The translations under genes were made by a program, and so were the position numbers. The notes beneath the pieces were generated by a model. It did no database searches and was not told the origin of the DNA. It was given only the letters and a program-made list of their open reading frames with translations. Below are positions 55,361-64,000 of a stretch of DNA of 64,000 nt, in pieces (positions within the stretch are counted from its first letter, which is position 1; the number at the start of each line of letters is the position of its first letter). Source of the DNA: Pseudoalteromonas sp. FUC4. Its GTDB lineage: Bacteria > Pseudomonadota > Gammaproteobacteria > Enterobacterales > Alteromonadaceae. Where the stretch lies: contig NZ_SEUI01000004.1 of assembly GCF_008370255.1 (NCBI RefSeq), positions 232,258 through 296,257 on the forward strand, given 5' to 3'.

Positions 55361-56332
55361 TTATAACCATTTTTTATTTTTAAAATACACACCAATACCG
55401 CCAGTAAGTACAATTAAAAATATAACAAAAGCACTAAACGCATAAGGGCTCTCTGTACCAGGAATACCGCCAACGTTTACACCTAAAAGCCCCGTTAAAA
55501 AGCCCAGCGGTAAAAAAAGTGCTGCCACTACAGACATAACATACATTCGCTGGTTTAACTGCTCAGAGACTTGGTTAGTGATTGTTTGCTGAATAATTTG
55601 CGCACGCTCAATCGAACTATCTAGCTCTTCAAGATAACGAATTAATAAGTTGGTGGTTTCATTAAGTTTTGCTTTATCGTCATCTAATAACCATAGGTAG
55701 TGGTTATTTACCATTGAACTAAGGGCTTCTTTTTGCGGTTTTAAATAACGTTTTAAGGCAATAGTTTGGCGTCGCAATTGTGATAAACCTTGGTTGTCGA
55801 ACTTTTTACTTGGTTCATCTATTTCTTCTTCAAATTCGTCGAGTGTTTCATCTAGTGAATCAATAACGCTTTGCATCCGTGAGGTTAGTTTTTGTGTAAT
55901 AGAACACACTAACTCAGAAATATTGCATGGACCTTTATTTTCATTTAAACAGGCGAGCGTATCTTGCACCGATAATAAACGGCGCTTACGGGTGGTAATT
56001 AAAATATTTTCGCTGATAAATAAACGAATTGAAACCATGTCTTCAGGGCTTTGAGCTGGATTTAAATTCACACCACGTAAAAATAACATATGGCCATTAG
56101 TTGTAGCTGTAATACGTGGGCGTGTTTCATCAGCAATTAAAGACTCTAATTCGTAATCGTTTAAATGAGGCTGTGCCTTGAGCCACTCAACTGCCTCACC
56201 TTGGCTATAGTCCATGTGCACCCAAAGTTTACCTTGGTTTGGTTGCCAGCTATTTAGCTCATTAGTGCTTCCAATAGGGCGAGCGCCGCCTTGTCCATCA
56301 AGTACAAGTGCATGTAGTAAACCATTAATCAT
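55361..56332 (-). CDS. zntB: ZntB-like zinc/divalent cation transporter (CorA superfamily)
   Basis: 323-residue CorA-superfamily protein: large cytoplasmic N-terminal domain (about 1-255), then two membrane helices (about 262-282 and 295-315). The pore signature is GVNVGGIPG, the ZntB form, not the GMN of CorA. An acidic helix ('DETLDEFEEEIDEP') precedes the transmembrane part. ZntB moves zinc with protons; direction (uptake or efflux) has been debated. The gene is monocistronic; symbol is by family resemblance. Confidence 0.88.
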   Translation of the reverse strand: MINGLLHALVLDGQGGARPIGSTNELNSWQPNQGKLWVHMDYSQGEAVEWLKAQPHLNDYELESLIADETRPRITATTNGHMLFLRGVNLNPAQSPEDMVSIRLFISENILITTRKRRLLSVQDTLACLNENKGPCNISELVCSITQKLTSRMQSVIDSLDETLDEFEEEIDEPSKKFDNQGLSQLRRQTIALKRYLKPQKEALSSMVNNHYLWLLDDDKAKLNETTNLLIRYLEELDSSIERAQIIQQTITNQVSEQLNQRMYVMSVVAALFLPLGFLTGLLGVNVGGIPGTESPYAFSAFVIFLIVLTGGIGVYFKNKKWL

Positions 56333-56618
56333 AATTGTTTCTCATAATAGTGTGTTTTTAATACCGTTAACTATAGTGTATCTACTTAGGTATTTTAAAC
56401 TTACCTTTATTTTTAATAAGTTAAGTTTAAATAGCAAAATATATGCAGAGCCTCTGGGATGAGTAAAATGACATTAACGTACGACTTAGCAAGGCGTGCA
56501 TTGTGTGACCAGTTGCTTTAAAAGATCAATTTAATTTACTAATCGACTAGATAAATTTATTTCGTTGGTGTTTTTTGACCGGTAGCGTATAAGTCACTTT
56601 TTTATTAAGGGCACATTT

Positions 56619-57053
56619 ATGACAGCAAAGATCACAGTTGGTTGGCGTGAGTGGTTAAGTTTACCTGAGCTTGGTATTAACGAGATAAAAGCAAAAATTG
56701 ATACTGGCGCTCGCACTTCATGTATCCATGCAATTAACATTGAAGAATACGAAGTTGACTCAGAAAAATGGGTTAAATTTACGGCCCAACCACTGCAAGA
56801 TGATGAACAAACGCAAGTCACTTGCAATGCAAAAGTTAAAAAAATGAAGTACGTAACCAGCTCAAGTGGGCAAAAAGAGCTACGCTACTTTATAGAAACT
56901 ACATTACATGCAGGCGAGCATAGCTGGCCTATCGAGCTTACTTTAACAAGCCGCGCAACAATGAAGTTTAGAATGTTATTAGGGCGTACAGCCATGGAAA
57001 ATCGTATAGTCGTTGACCCGGCTTTATCTCAACTATTAGGTCGTAAGGTTTAA
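56619..57053 (+). CDS. RimB-type retropepsin-like protein
   Basis: 144-residue protein of the family once called 'ATP-dependent zinc protease' (PF05618). The KIDTGARTS motif (about residues 27-35) is the DTGA aspartic-protease signature, and '[12 protein letters not shown]' follows near the C-terminus. In Pseudomonas the RimB protein of this type processes poly-glutamate tails made by RimK. Here it is 2 nt upstream of rimK, which supports that role. AAGG lies before the ATG. Confidence 0.8.
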   Translation: MTAKITVGWREWLSLPELGINEIKAKIDTGARTSCIHAINIEEYEVDSEKWVKFTAQPLQDDEQTQVTCNAKVKKMKYVTSSSGQKELRYFIETTLHAGEHSWPIELTLTSRATMKFRMLLGRTAMENRIVVDPALSQLLGRKV

Positions 57054-57055
57054 CT

Positions 57056-57961
57056 ATGAAAATCGGTATTTTATCTCGTAACAGAAAGCTATATTCGACA
57101 CGTCGCTTAATTGAGGCAGCAGAAGCACGCGGCCACGAAGTTAAAGTGATTGATGCATTGCGTTGTTATATGAATATCAACTCTGAGCAACCAGAAATTC
57201 ACTATCGCGGTGAAAACTTAAAAGAATTTGACGCAATTGTCCCGCGTATTGGTGCATCGGTTACATTTTATGGCTGTTCGGTACTTCGTCAGTTTGAAAT
57301 GATGGGTGTTTATCCTGTAAACGAATCAGTCGCTATCTCTCGTTCGCGCGATAAATTACGCTCACTTCAGTTACTTTCGCGCAAAGGCGTTGGTATGCCA
57401 GTAACAGGCTTTGCTAGCAAACCCGATGACGTAAAAGACTTACTAGAAATGGTAGGCGGTGCACCTGTTGTAATTAAATTACTTGAAGGCACACAAGGTA
57501 TTGGTGTTGTACTTGCTGAAACACGTAAAGCAGCTGAAAGTGTTATTGAAGCGTTTATGGGCTTAAAAGCCAATATTATGGTTCAAGAATATATTAAAGA
57601 AGCGGGTGGTGCAGACATACGTTGTTTTGTACTTGGCGACAAAGTAATAGCAGCAATGAAGCGCCAAGCACAAGAAGGTGAATTCCGCTCTAACCTTCAC
57701 CGTGGTGGTAGCGCTACATTAGTTCGTATTACTCCAGAGGAACGTAAAACGGCAGTAGCAGCGGCTAAATCAATGGGCTTAAATGTAGCGGGAGTTGATT
57801 TACTTCGCTCATCTCGTGGACCACTTGTGATGGAAGTTAACTCATCACCAGGTTTAGAGGGCATTGAAATAGCAACAGGTAAAGATATTGCAGGTATGGT
57901 GATTGATTTCATCGAAAAAAATGCCTCAAGTAAAGGAACAGCAACACGTGGCAAAGGTTAA
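57056..57961 (+). CDS. rimK: Ribosomal protein S6-type glutamate ligase RimK
   Basis: 301-residue ATP-grasp ligase that adds glutamates to the C-terminus of ribosomal protein S6. Landmarks: '[17 protein letters not shown]' start, '[12 protein letters not shown]', '[19 protein letters not shown]' ATP loop (outline), and the metal-binding C-terminus '[13 protein letters not shown]'. Length equals the E. coli enzyme. Forms an operon with the upstream retropepsin gene and the downstream desuccinylase-like gene. Confidence 0.95.
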   Translation: MKIGILSRNRKLYSTRRLIEAAEARGHEVKVIDALRCYMNINSEQPEIHYRGENLKEFDAIVPRIGASVTFYGCSVLRQFEMMGVYPVNESVAISRSRDKLRSLQLLSRKGVGMPVTGFASKPDDVKDLLEMVGGAPVVIKLLEGTQGIGVVLAETRKAAESVIEAFMGLKANIMVQEYIKEAGGADIRCFVLGDKVIAAMKRQAQEGEFRSNLHRGGSATLVRITPEERKTAVAAAKSMGLNVAGVDLLRSSRGPLVMEVNSSPGLEGIEIATGKDIAGMVIDFIEKNASSKGTATRGKG

Positions 57962-59006
57962 AATTAACCGTCCTTTTTCCTTATTAGGAGAAAATGTAGG
58001 CGTAGGCGAGCGTAAAACGCTTGCCTTAGAAGCAGCTAAGCTTTACACCCATTCACCACTCAATATTCCTATTGAAGTGGTTAACGGTGTAATGGAAGGT
58101 CCTGTGCTTATGGTGTGTGCGGCTATTCATGGTGATGAGCTAAATGGTGTAGAAGTTGTGCGTCAGTTACTTGCTAAAATAGACCCAAGTCAACTGCGCG
58201 GAACAATAATCGCTGTGCCTATTGTGAATGTGTTTGGCTTTATTCATAAATCGCGTTATTTACCAGATAGACGCGATATGAATCGCAGCTTCCCAGGTTC
58301 TGAACGTGGTTCATTAGCTGGGCGTATGGCTTATATGTTTTTTAATCAAGTGGCGGTACATTGTACTCACATTATTGATTTGCATACTGGCGCTATTCAT
58401 CGTACTAATTTACCGCAAATTCGCGCTAATTTAGAAGATGAAGCAACCGCTGAAATGGCTAAAGCATTTGGTACGCCGGCGGTTATAAATGCATCATTGC
58501 GTAATGGTTCATTACGCAGTGAAGCCGCAAACTTAGGTATACCGGTTATTACTTATGAAGCAGGCGAAGCGCTACGCTTTGACCCTATCGCTATTGCGGC
58601 AGGTGTGCAGGGCGTTGATTACGTTATGCGTCATTTAAAAATGATCCGTGGCAAGCGACCTAAAAAGTTACCAGATCCTATTATTGCAGGTTCGACTAGT
58701 TGGATACGTGCAGAGGTTGATGGCATTGTGCGTGCACAAGTATCACTAGGCGAGCATGTAACTAAAGGGCAAGTGCTTGCATATATAAGTAGCCCTCTAG
58801 GGGATTCTGAGCTTGAGCTTTTAGCGCCTAAAGGCGGTATTGTTATTGGTCAGCAAACGATGCCATTGGTTAATGAAGGTGATGCGGTATTCCACCTTGC
58901 TTACTTTGCAAATGACAATAGTTTAGTAGAGCAGCAACTAGAGCACTTTATTGACGAGATAAATGATTTAGATGACGAGCTTAAAACAGCTGAGCTAAAT
59001 AACTAA
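57948..59006 (+). CDS. Succinylglutamate desuccinylase/aspartoacylase family zinc enzyme
   Basis: 352 residues from the chosen start. M14-type zinc carboxypeptidase fold: '[18 protein letters not shown]' (His and Glu zinc ligands, about residues 51-68), '[16 protein letters not shown]' (second His), and a C-terminal biotinyl-like domain ('[20 protein letters not shown]'). Cleaves an amide, substrate unknown; a role in the RimK system is suggested by linkage only. Of possible starts, GTG at 57948 ([10 protein letters not shown]) has TAAAGGA at 10-11 nt; it overlaps rimK by 14 nt. ATG 57921 lacks a Shine-Dalgarno. Confidence 0.8.
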   Translation: MAKVKINRPFSLLGENVGVGERKTLALEAAKLYTHSPLNIPIEVVNGVMEGPVLMVCAAIHGDELNGVEVVRQLLAKIDPSQLRGTIIAVPIVNVFGFIHKSRYLPDRRDMNRSFPGSERGSLAGRMAYMFFNQVAVHCTHIIDLHTGAIHRTNLPQIRANLEDEATAEMAKAFGTPAVINASLRNGSLRSEAANLGIPVITYEAGEALRFDPIAIAAGVQGVDYVMRHLKMIRGKRPKKLPDPIIAGSTSWIRAEVDGIVRAQVSLGEHVTKGQVLAYISSPLGDSELELLAPKGGIVIGQQTMPLVNEGDAVFHLAYFANDNSLVEQQLEHFIDEINDLDDELKTAELNN

Positions 59007-59012
59007 TAGCTA

Positions 59013-59276
59013 GGGCGTGTTGATCTTTGCGGATTGAAATTTGTTCAATCCAAGGAAGATTAAATCGCGGCGCGAGGTTTGTAACCTAGTGGGCTAAGTA
59101 AAAACCGAGTAACAAAGAGTTTATCGCCCCTAGGCAGAACCCGAAGGGCAGCGCATGTTTGGCATTTATGCTGCGTTATCGCCTATTTATGGGGAGTAAC
59201 CACACTTCATAGGCTCTGCCTTGCCTAAAAACCAAACATGCTGCTGCAAATTCAACCATCAAAGTTCAACATGCCC
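59013..59276 (+). mobile_element. Miniature TA-flanked transposon, copy 2
   Basis: 264-bp element in the same orientation as copy 1 (23555-23819), alike along its whole length with scattered substitutions. Ends GGGCGTGTTGATCTTTG and the complement of GGGCATGTTGAACTTTG; TA flanks both sides (59011-59012, 59277-59278). Its left end is 6 bp past the stop codon of the desuccinylase-like gene and its right end 30 bp before the terminator. A small internal hairpin has a flipped loop relative to copy 1 (CCC-GAA-GGG against CCC-TTC-GGG). Confidence 0.85.
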
Positions 59277-59304
59277 TAGTCTCAATTCTGTTTAGCTAAG
59301 CATT

Positions 59305-59345
59305 AAAAAACCGCAGTAGGTATTTTGCCTACTGCGGTTTTTTTT
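59305..59345. terminator. Bidirectional terminator, rimK operon / mscS-like gene
   Basis: Long AAACCGCAGTAGG / CCTACTGCGGTTT arms with a T-run on both strands lie between the convergent operon and the short MscS gene. The miniature transposon sits between the operon's stop codon and this terminator. Confidence 0.92.
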
Positions 59346-59364
59346 GTGAATATGATTTTTTAAA

Positions 59365-59937
59365 CTATGTTTTTTTAGGACCAATAATACGCTTTATAAC
59401 AGGGGTTTTAGTTGGTTTTGGTTCTTTATTTAAAACCATGACAGGACGGGTCACAAATAAATTGTTAGGGTAAATTACACGGTGCCCATCAATATGTTCA
59501 AGTACTACATTCATTAAGCCCATTTCAACAATGCGGCCTTCAATATGATTCGCACCATCAATAATTCGTACCCAATAACCAACGCGGCAATCGTTTTGAA
59601 TAAACATCAGTAAAAATGCAGTGAGGTTACTCAATAATGACCAAGCGGCAAAAAGTGCTACCCCTAACATGGCAAATAAAGAAGAGCCTAAAACCAATAA
59701 ACCACGCAGCTCTATACCCCAAAATACTAAAACCAAACACAGGACTACAAAGGCGAGTATAATTTTTAGTAAAAGCTCTGCACGGTATTTTCGGTGTAAA
59801 TCTACTTTGCCTTTAATCGCTTTTTCGAGTAGTTTTTTGGTTATTTTTAATAGAAGAGGGAAAACCAAAATAGCGATTATAGTTACAACCAACTTATATT
59901 GTGATGCAAACAATTCTAAAACTTCTATTATTTCCAC
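59365..59937 (-). CDS. Short MscS-type mechanosensitive channel
   Basis: 190 residues with three hydrophobic helices (about 16-32, 51-73, 76-108), the last with the TM3 pore pattern 'VLGSSLFAMLGVALFAAWSLLSNL', and then the MscS beta domain ('VGYWVRIIDGANHIEGRIVEMGLMNVVL', outline). It ends soon after the beta domain with a basic Pro/Lys tail and lacks the C-terminal alpha/beta vestibule of E. coli MscS (286 residues). GTG start at 59937 with AGGA upstream. Likely an inner-membrane channel for osmotic release; the missing vestibule may alter gating. Confidence 0.8.
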   Translation of the reverse strand: MEIIEVLELFASQYKLVVTIIAILVFPLLLKITKKLLEKAIKGKVDLHRKYRAELLLKIILAFVVLCLVLVFWGIELRGLLVLGSSLFAMLGVALFAAWSLLSNLTAFLLMFIQNDCRVGYWVRIIDGANHIEGRIVEMGLMNVVLEHIDGHRVIYPNNLFVTRPVMVLNKEPKPTKTPVIKRIIGPKKT

Positions 59938-60001
59938 ATTAGGTCCTGAGCTTTCATAACAATTTAATGCAATTGGTATTAGTTTAACGTGTTTGTATTA
60001 T

Positions 60002-61711
60002 TTAAAAAGTGTTTTTAACGCTTACTAGCCACTGGACTGAGTCTACATCGTCGTAGCTATCAACAGGGGCGGCAATATCAATGTGGATCATGGTTCCTGA
60101 GTTTGCACGACTCGGTGCCAAACGAAGACCAACGCCTACATTTTTCAATACATGGGCATTTTCGCCATTATCTTTATCGTTAAACCATGCTCTGCCTACA
60201 TCTACAAAAGCGGCTCCACCCACTTTAAATAGCTGTAGTAAATCGTACTCCCAGTAATAGCGCTTTTCTAGATTAACTAAAAAGCTGCGGTCGCCATGTT
60301 GATAATCCATTGGGTAACCACGCAGGCCTGTTTCGCCACCTAAAGTAAGCTGTTGATCAGCAGTCAGGTTTTTGGCGTATTGCACGCGGGCTTTAACATA
60401 CCAAGATTGGTCTTCACTGGTATTTAAATAATATTGTATTTGGCTGGTGGCCATAAAGTTTTCGAGCTTTTTTTGTTCTTTATTCCAATAGCCATCAATA
60501 TCAGCACTAAAACGCCATAAGGTATTATCGTTAGTAAAGTGGGCTTTTTTAAAGTTAAAAGAATACACCGCGCGGCTGTCGTCATTACTTAATGACTCAT
60601 CAGAATAGCCAATTAAGCTTTTAATATTCCAACCTAAATTTAAATCTTCAGTGCGAGATATACTGTCAAAATTGCGTACTTTTATGTAGTTATCTTCAAA
60701 CCAATGGCCGCTTATAAAGGGGTAACTTAAACTTCTGTCATCGGCAAGTGGTGCAAATGTAGTGTCTATCGCTTCAAAGGTATGCTGCTCGTCGGTATAA
60801 CCTAACGTTAGTCGCTGGGTCCAATTATTATTAAGTGCCTTTGAGTGCCCAATAAATGCACGATTTAAATCGGTAGTTTGATCAAATTCACTAAACTCTT
60901 CGCCGCGTTTATATAGTGACTCTTCGCGCTGCTCAGAATAACTTAAAATACCGTAACTAAACGGGGTGTCAATTGCGTAAAATGGATAGGTTAGCTCAAG
61001 CAAATGACGCTTGCCGTCGCTATTATCGGCGTACTCTAAACGCCCTCGGTAGCGAGTAGATAAAATATTAGGATCGTCGTAAACAAATAAGTAACCGCTA
61101 CGATCGCTGTCGGTCGTGCGCGATAAAGAAAGGCGCTTCCCCCAACCAAGTAGGTTTGATTCTCTAAAACCTATACTCGATTTATTTTCTCCGCCGCTAC
61201 GGCTAAAGTTTACTTCAGGTAAAAGTGTCCATAAATCACGGGTAACCACTTCTACGTTAACGTCACCGTCGCAGTTTTCGATTGCACTAATTTGTGCATC
61301 ATATAAGTAGCTTTCTTTACGAAGTAGGCGCTCAGACTCTGCAAGCTTTTTAGCGTCGTACTTGTCACCTGGGGAGAATAATAAAAGGTTATTAATAACA
61401 TCGGGCTCTGTTTGAATATGAGCGCGATTAGCAAATCGGAATAAGGCATTATTTTCCTCTTCAAGCTCAGTATTAAATACATTAAGTTGCTTGAGCTTTA
61501 TTGAGGCTATTTTAGCGTTACTATTACTGTGTGTGAGGGTTGTTTTGTCTTGAACTTCTCGGCGTAAGTTTTTATTTGTGCTTAAATCTGTCTGTTCTAC
61601 AAGGCAGTTATCAGTTTTCGTTGAAGATTGTTGTGCGAATGTATTTGGCACATAAAAGCTTAAAACCGTTAAGCTAATACAACATTGTGCTATCCATTTC
61701 TTGTTCACCAT
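60002..61711 (-). CDS. BamA/TamA-like outer-membrane beta-barrel protein
   Basis: 569 residues with a signal peptide ending NTFA (about residue 26), an N-terminal POTRA-like region (about 90-180, 'IQTEPDVINNLLLFSPGDKYDAKKL' outline), and an Omp85/D15 surface-antigen barrel (about 185-569). The Omp85 L6 signature is 'LRGYPMDYQ' followed by 'VDVGRAW', and the final residue is Phe, as expected for Bam-dependent barrels. Shorter than BamA (about 800) and TamA (about 577 is close), so TamA-like is the nearer call, though no tamB is adjacent. Substrate unknown. Confidence 0.82.
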   Translation of the reverse strand: MVNKKWIAQCCISLTVLSFYVPNTFAQQSSTKTDNCLVEQTDLSTNKNLRREVQDKTTLTHSNSNAKIASIKLKQLNVFNTELEEENNALFRFANRAHIQTEPDVINNLLLFSPGDKYDAKKLAESERLLRKESYLYDAQISAIENCDGDVNVEVVTRDLWTLLPEVNFSRSGGENKSSIGFRESNLLGWGKRLSLSRTTDSDRSGYLFVYDDPNILSTRYRGRLEYADNSDGKRHLLELTYPFYAIDTPFSYGILSYSEQREESLYKRGEEFSEFDQTTDLNRAFIGHSKALNNNWTQRLTLGYTDEQHTFEAIDTTFAPLADDRSLSYPFISGHWFEDNYIKVRNFDSISRTEDLNLGWNIKSLIGYSDESLSNDDSRAVYSFNFKKAHFTNDNTLWRFSADIDGYWNKEQKKLENFMATSQIQYYLNTSEDQSWYVKARVQYAKNLTADQQLTLGGETGLRGYPMDYQHGDRSFLVNLEKRYYWEYDLLQLFKVGGAAFVDVGRAWFNDKDNGENAHVLKNVGVGLRLAPSRANSGTMIHIDIAAPVDSYDDVDSVQWLVSVKNTF

Positions 61712-61871
61712 TAAACCTCTTTACTGCTACGTAGCAAATGACTATCGTAATATCAGCTTACATCATTGTTATTATAATGTAAGTAAAAGGTATGGATTTT
61801 GAAACTAATTAATTGTTACCCGTTTTCACTTTTGTTAATGAAGGCTGCTTAGGTAAATTTGACGCCTAAAA

Positions 61872-62156
61872 TTAGCCTAAATAAAAGGCAAGTGCAGCTA
61901 ATAAGTGTTCTGCTTCAACACCTTCGCCATTAATCCAGACACTTTGACTGTAATGTTCGTAGTTTAAGTTAAAGGTATGGTGATTATAAGTAAAACGAAC
62001 TTGATGACGATCGGCGCCTGCAGAGTATTCGTTGATGGTTATGTCATTTGAGTGTAAAAAGAGTGTACTCCACAGTTCAAAGTCTTCATCGTGTGGAGGC
62101 TCGACTGGTGTAATTAAAATGAATTTGTGAGCGTGGTCGTATTCTATTTGAGTCAT
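61872..62156 (-). CDS. DUF3630-like protein
   Basis: 94-residue small protein ('HKFILITPVEPPHDEDFELW', 'QVRFTYNHHTFNLNYEHYSQSVWINGEG' in outline) resembling the DUF3630 family found next to recQ in Vibrio and Alteromonadales. No signal peptide. Only 7 nt from the recQ stop codon, so cotranscribed. Function unknown. Confidence 0.75.
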   Translation of the reverse strand: MTQIEYDHAHKFILITPVEPPHDEDFELWSTLFLHSNDITINEYSAGADRHQVRFTYNHHTFNLNYEHYSQSVWINGEGVEAEHLLAALAFYLG

Positions 62157-62163
62157 AAGGTTC

Positions 62164-63987
62164 TTAATTTGTGGCTAGGTAATGTCGAATCGCAGTTAAA
62201 AATTCGCCGCCGTATTTATTTAACTTAGTAAAACCGACACCCGACACTTTTAAAAATTCACTGTCGTTTGTTGGCATAAGCTGCGCCATTTCGGCTAACG
62301 TTTTATCATTAAATACCACATAAGGTGGTACATCATCGGCATCAGCAAGTTCTTTACGTAGAGCGCGCAGGCGAGCAAATAGCTTTTTATCGTAATTAAA
62401 TTGCGCTAACTTATCTTGGTAAATGTGTTTAGCTTGCAGGCGAGGCTCGGCTAACTGCAGTGCGTACTCACCTTTTAAAATTGCACGCGCGGCTTCTGTT
62501 AATCTAAGTGACGCACCTTGCGTTATATCTTGGCTTAGTAAACCCTGATGAATAAGCTGGCGTAAAATACTAAGCCAGAACTCACTGCTTTTATCTTTAC
62601 CTATACCGTAAGTACTTAACTCATGATGGTTGTTATCGCGTATACGGCTTGTATTAGCCCCACGTAATAATTCAACAATATAACCTAAGCCAAAGCGTTG
62701 CCCGGCTCGGTATACACACGAAAGCGCTTGTTGGGCAACTAAAGTTCCATCAAAGCTTTTTGGCGGGTTTATACAAATATCGCAGTTACCGCATTGCTCG
62801 CGTTTGTATTCACTAAAGTAGTTAAGGAGTATTTGACGTCTACATGTTTGCGCTTCGGCAAAGCTTGCCATTGCGTTAAAGCGTTGCTCTTCTACGCGGC
62901 GGCGTTGCTCATCGTCTATATCTTCAAAAAAGCGCCTAACACGACCAATATCGGCCGGATCAAAATACATTATGGCTTCTGCGGCTAAGCCGTCACGACC
63001 GGCTCGTCCGGTTTCTTGATAATAGGCTTCTATGCTTTTTGGAATATCGTAATGCAGTACAAAACGTACGTTAGGTTTGTTTATTCCCATACCAAAAGCA
63101 ACGGTTGCGACCACTATTTGAATGTCGTCACGAGCAAACCCCGTTTGTACAAATTGTCGTTGTTCGTTACTCATACCCGCATGGTAAGCGGCAGCGTTTA
63201 GCCCTGCATCTGCAAGCTTTTCAGCAATGTCGTCTACGCGTTTACGGCTGGTGCAATAAATAATACCGCTTTGGCTTTTTTGCTCTTTTAAGTAGCGAAG
63301 CAGTTGCACCATAGGTTTAAATTTTTCTTCTATGGTGTAACGAATATTGGGGCGATCAAAGCTGCCAGTATGAATATAAGGCTGTTGTAGTTTTAATTGC
63401 TCAACTATATCAAACCGTGTGGCTTTATCGGCAGTTGCAGTAAGCGCCATCATTGGAACATGTGCAAAACGTTGCTTTAATTCGTTTAAGCGAAAGTAGT
63501 GCGGCCTAAAGTCATGGCCCCAATGCGATACACAGTGCGCTTCGTCGATAGCAAATAAACTCACATTTAAATGCGACAAACGCTCTAAAAACTCGCGTTG
63601 TAATACTTTTTCAGGCGCTACATATAAAAGCTTAATTTGCCCCTGATGAAGCTGTTGATAAACCAATTGCTGTTCTTCTCGCGCTAAGCTGTTATTAACG
63701 TAAGCGGCTTTTACTCCAAGTGCTTGCAGTTGCGTTACCTGATCTTGCATTAGCGATATAAGCGGAGATATAACAATAGTTACACCTTCAAGCACTAAAG
63801 CAGGAATTTGGTAGCATACTGATTTTCCGCCGCCAGTAGGGAGCAATACAAGCGAGTCTCGGCCGTTAATTGCAGCATCAATAACTGCTTTTTGACCGTC
63901 GCGAAATTCACTGTAACCAAACACTTGTTTGAGGACAGTTTCGGGTTTACGCACTAGGGTGCTAGAAGGTGGAGTTGATGTATTCAT
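62164..63987 (-). CDS. recQ: ATP-dependent DNA helicase RecQ
   Basis: 607-residue superfamily 2 DNA helicase. Walker A 'LLPTGGGKSVCYQIPAL' (about residues 48-64), the DEAH box 'AIDEAHCVSHWGHDFRP', motif VI 'QETGRAGRDG', the zinc-binding Cys cluster (CRRQILLNYF...CGNCDIC), the RQC domain and a C-terminal HRDC domain. All are in normal order and the length matches E. coli RecQ (609). The start (MNTSTPPSST) lies 13 nt from the window edge, so its promoter is outside. Confidence 0.97.
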   Translation of the reverse strand: MNTSTPPSSTLVRKPETVLKQVFGYSEFRDGQKAVIDAAINGRDSLVLLPTGGGKSVCYQIPALVLEGVTIVISPLISLMQDQVTQLQALGVKAAYVNNSLAREEQQLVYQQLHQGQIKLLYVAPEKVLQREFLERLSHLNVSLFAIDEAHCVSHWGHDFRPHYFRLNELKQRFAHVPMMALTATADKATRFDIVEQLKLQQPYIHTGSFDRPNIRYTIEEKFKPMVQLLRYLKEQKSQSGIIYCTSRKRVDDIAEKLADAGLNAAAYHAGMSNEQRQFVQTGFARDDIQIVVATVAFGMGINKPNVRFVLHYDIPKSIEAYYQETGRAGRDGLAAEAIMYFDPADIGRVRRFFEDIDDEQRRRVEEQRFNAMASFAEAQTCRRQILLNYFSEYKREQCGNCDICINPPKSFDGTLVAQQALSCVYRAGQRFGLGYIVELLRGANTSRIRDNNHHELSTYGIGKDKSSEFWLSILRQLIHQGLLSQDITQGASLRLTEAARAILKGEYALQLAEPRLQAKHIYQDKLAQFNYDKKLFARLRALRKELADADDVPPYVVFNDKTLAEMAQLMPTNDSEFLKVSGVGFTKLNKYGGEFLTAIRHYLATN

Positions 63988-64000
63988 TGGCGGGTATTTT

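Overview
The window looks like a chromosomal core region of a marine gammaproteobacterium of the order Alteromonadales, most likely Pseudoalteromonas. The grounds are a low G+C, A/T-rich intergenic style, conserved blocks such as tolC / nudF-yqiB-cpdA-yqiA-parE, rsmE-gshB-yqgE-ruvX and yggS-proC-yggT-rdgB-hemW next to pilT-pilU, and an alginate lyase of the type known from Pseudoalteromonas. This genus call is an inference from gene content and family resemblance; no search was run. There are no rRNA or tRNA genes, no CRISPR array, no prophage and no complete insertion sequence that I can see.

Layout. 0.3-9.6 kb: rapA (-), a PIN-PhoH ATPase (+), and a translationally overlapping pair made of a large hybrid histidine kinase (with HPt) and a receiver-diguanylate cyclase. 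9.7-14.6 kb: small genes (DUF3192 lipoprotein, 2-hydroxyacid dehydrogenase, acyltransferase, DUF1289 protein, periplasmic binding protein, DUF3283-like protein, GNAT). 14.6-19.1 kb: a 1500-residue propeller/PAS/GGDEF/EAL sensor with a damaged GGDEF site. 19.1-24.9 kb: a potassium-channel-like protein coupled to a Pat-type protein acetyltransferase, a SIMPL protein, and two unknown genes, with a 265-bp miniature transposon inside the former SIMPL/unknown junction. 25-33.5 kb: DUF885 lipoprotein, hemW, rdgB, DUF4426, yggT, proC, yggS, then pilT and pilU. 33.5-38 kb: ruvX, yqgE, gshB, rsmE and two genes of unknown role. 38-44 kb: glnE, a TcpQ-like protein, an LpxL-type acyltransferase and tolC. 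44-53.2 kb: nudF-yqiB-cpdA-yqiA, parE, a beta-propeller dehydrogenase-like gene, parC, plsC, rraB. 53.2-55.3 kb: a repeat- and operator-rich 890-bp gap followed by a secreted PL18-type alginate lyase. 55.4-64 kb: zntB-like, a rimB-like/rimK/desuccinylase operon, a second copy of the miniature transposon, a short MscS-type channel, a BamA/TamA-like barrel protein, a DUF3630 protein and recQ.

How it fits together. Most of the window is housekeeping: topoisomerase IV, nucleotide sanitation (nudF, rdgB), nitrogen control (glnE), cAMP breakdown (cpdA), glutathione, envelope assembly, twitching-motility ATPases and RNA polymerase recycling. Three genes feed c-di-GMP or phosphorelay signalling. The accessory signal is in the alginate lyase locus and in a family of TA-flanked foldback elements present three times (23.55, 53.28 and 59.01 kb), one of them carrying a second nested foldback element. 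I found no whole new multigene system. The most informative observations are the transposon that split a two-gene operon exactly at its stop codon while leaving both stop codon and ribosome binding site intact, and the promoter/operator array in front of the alginate lyase.
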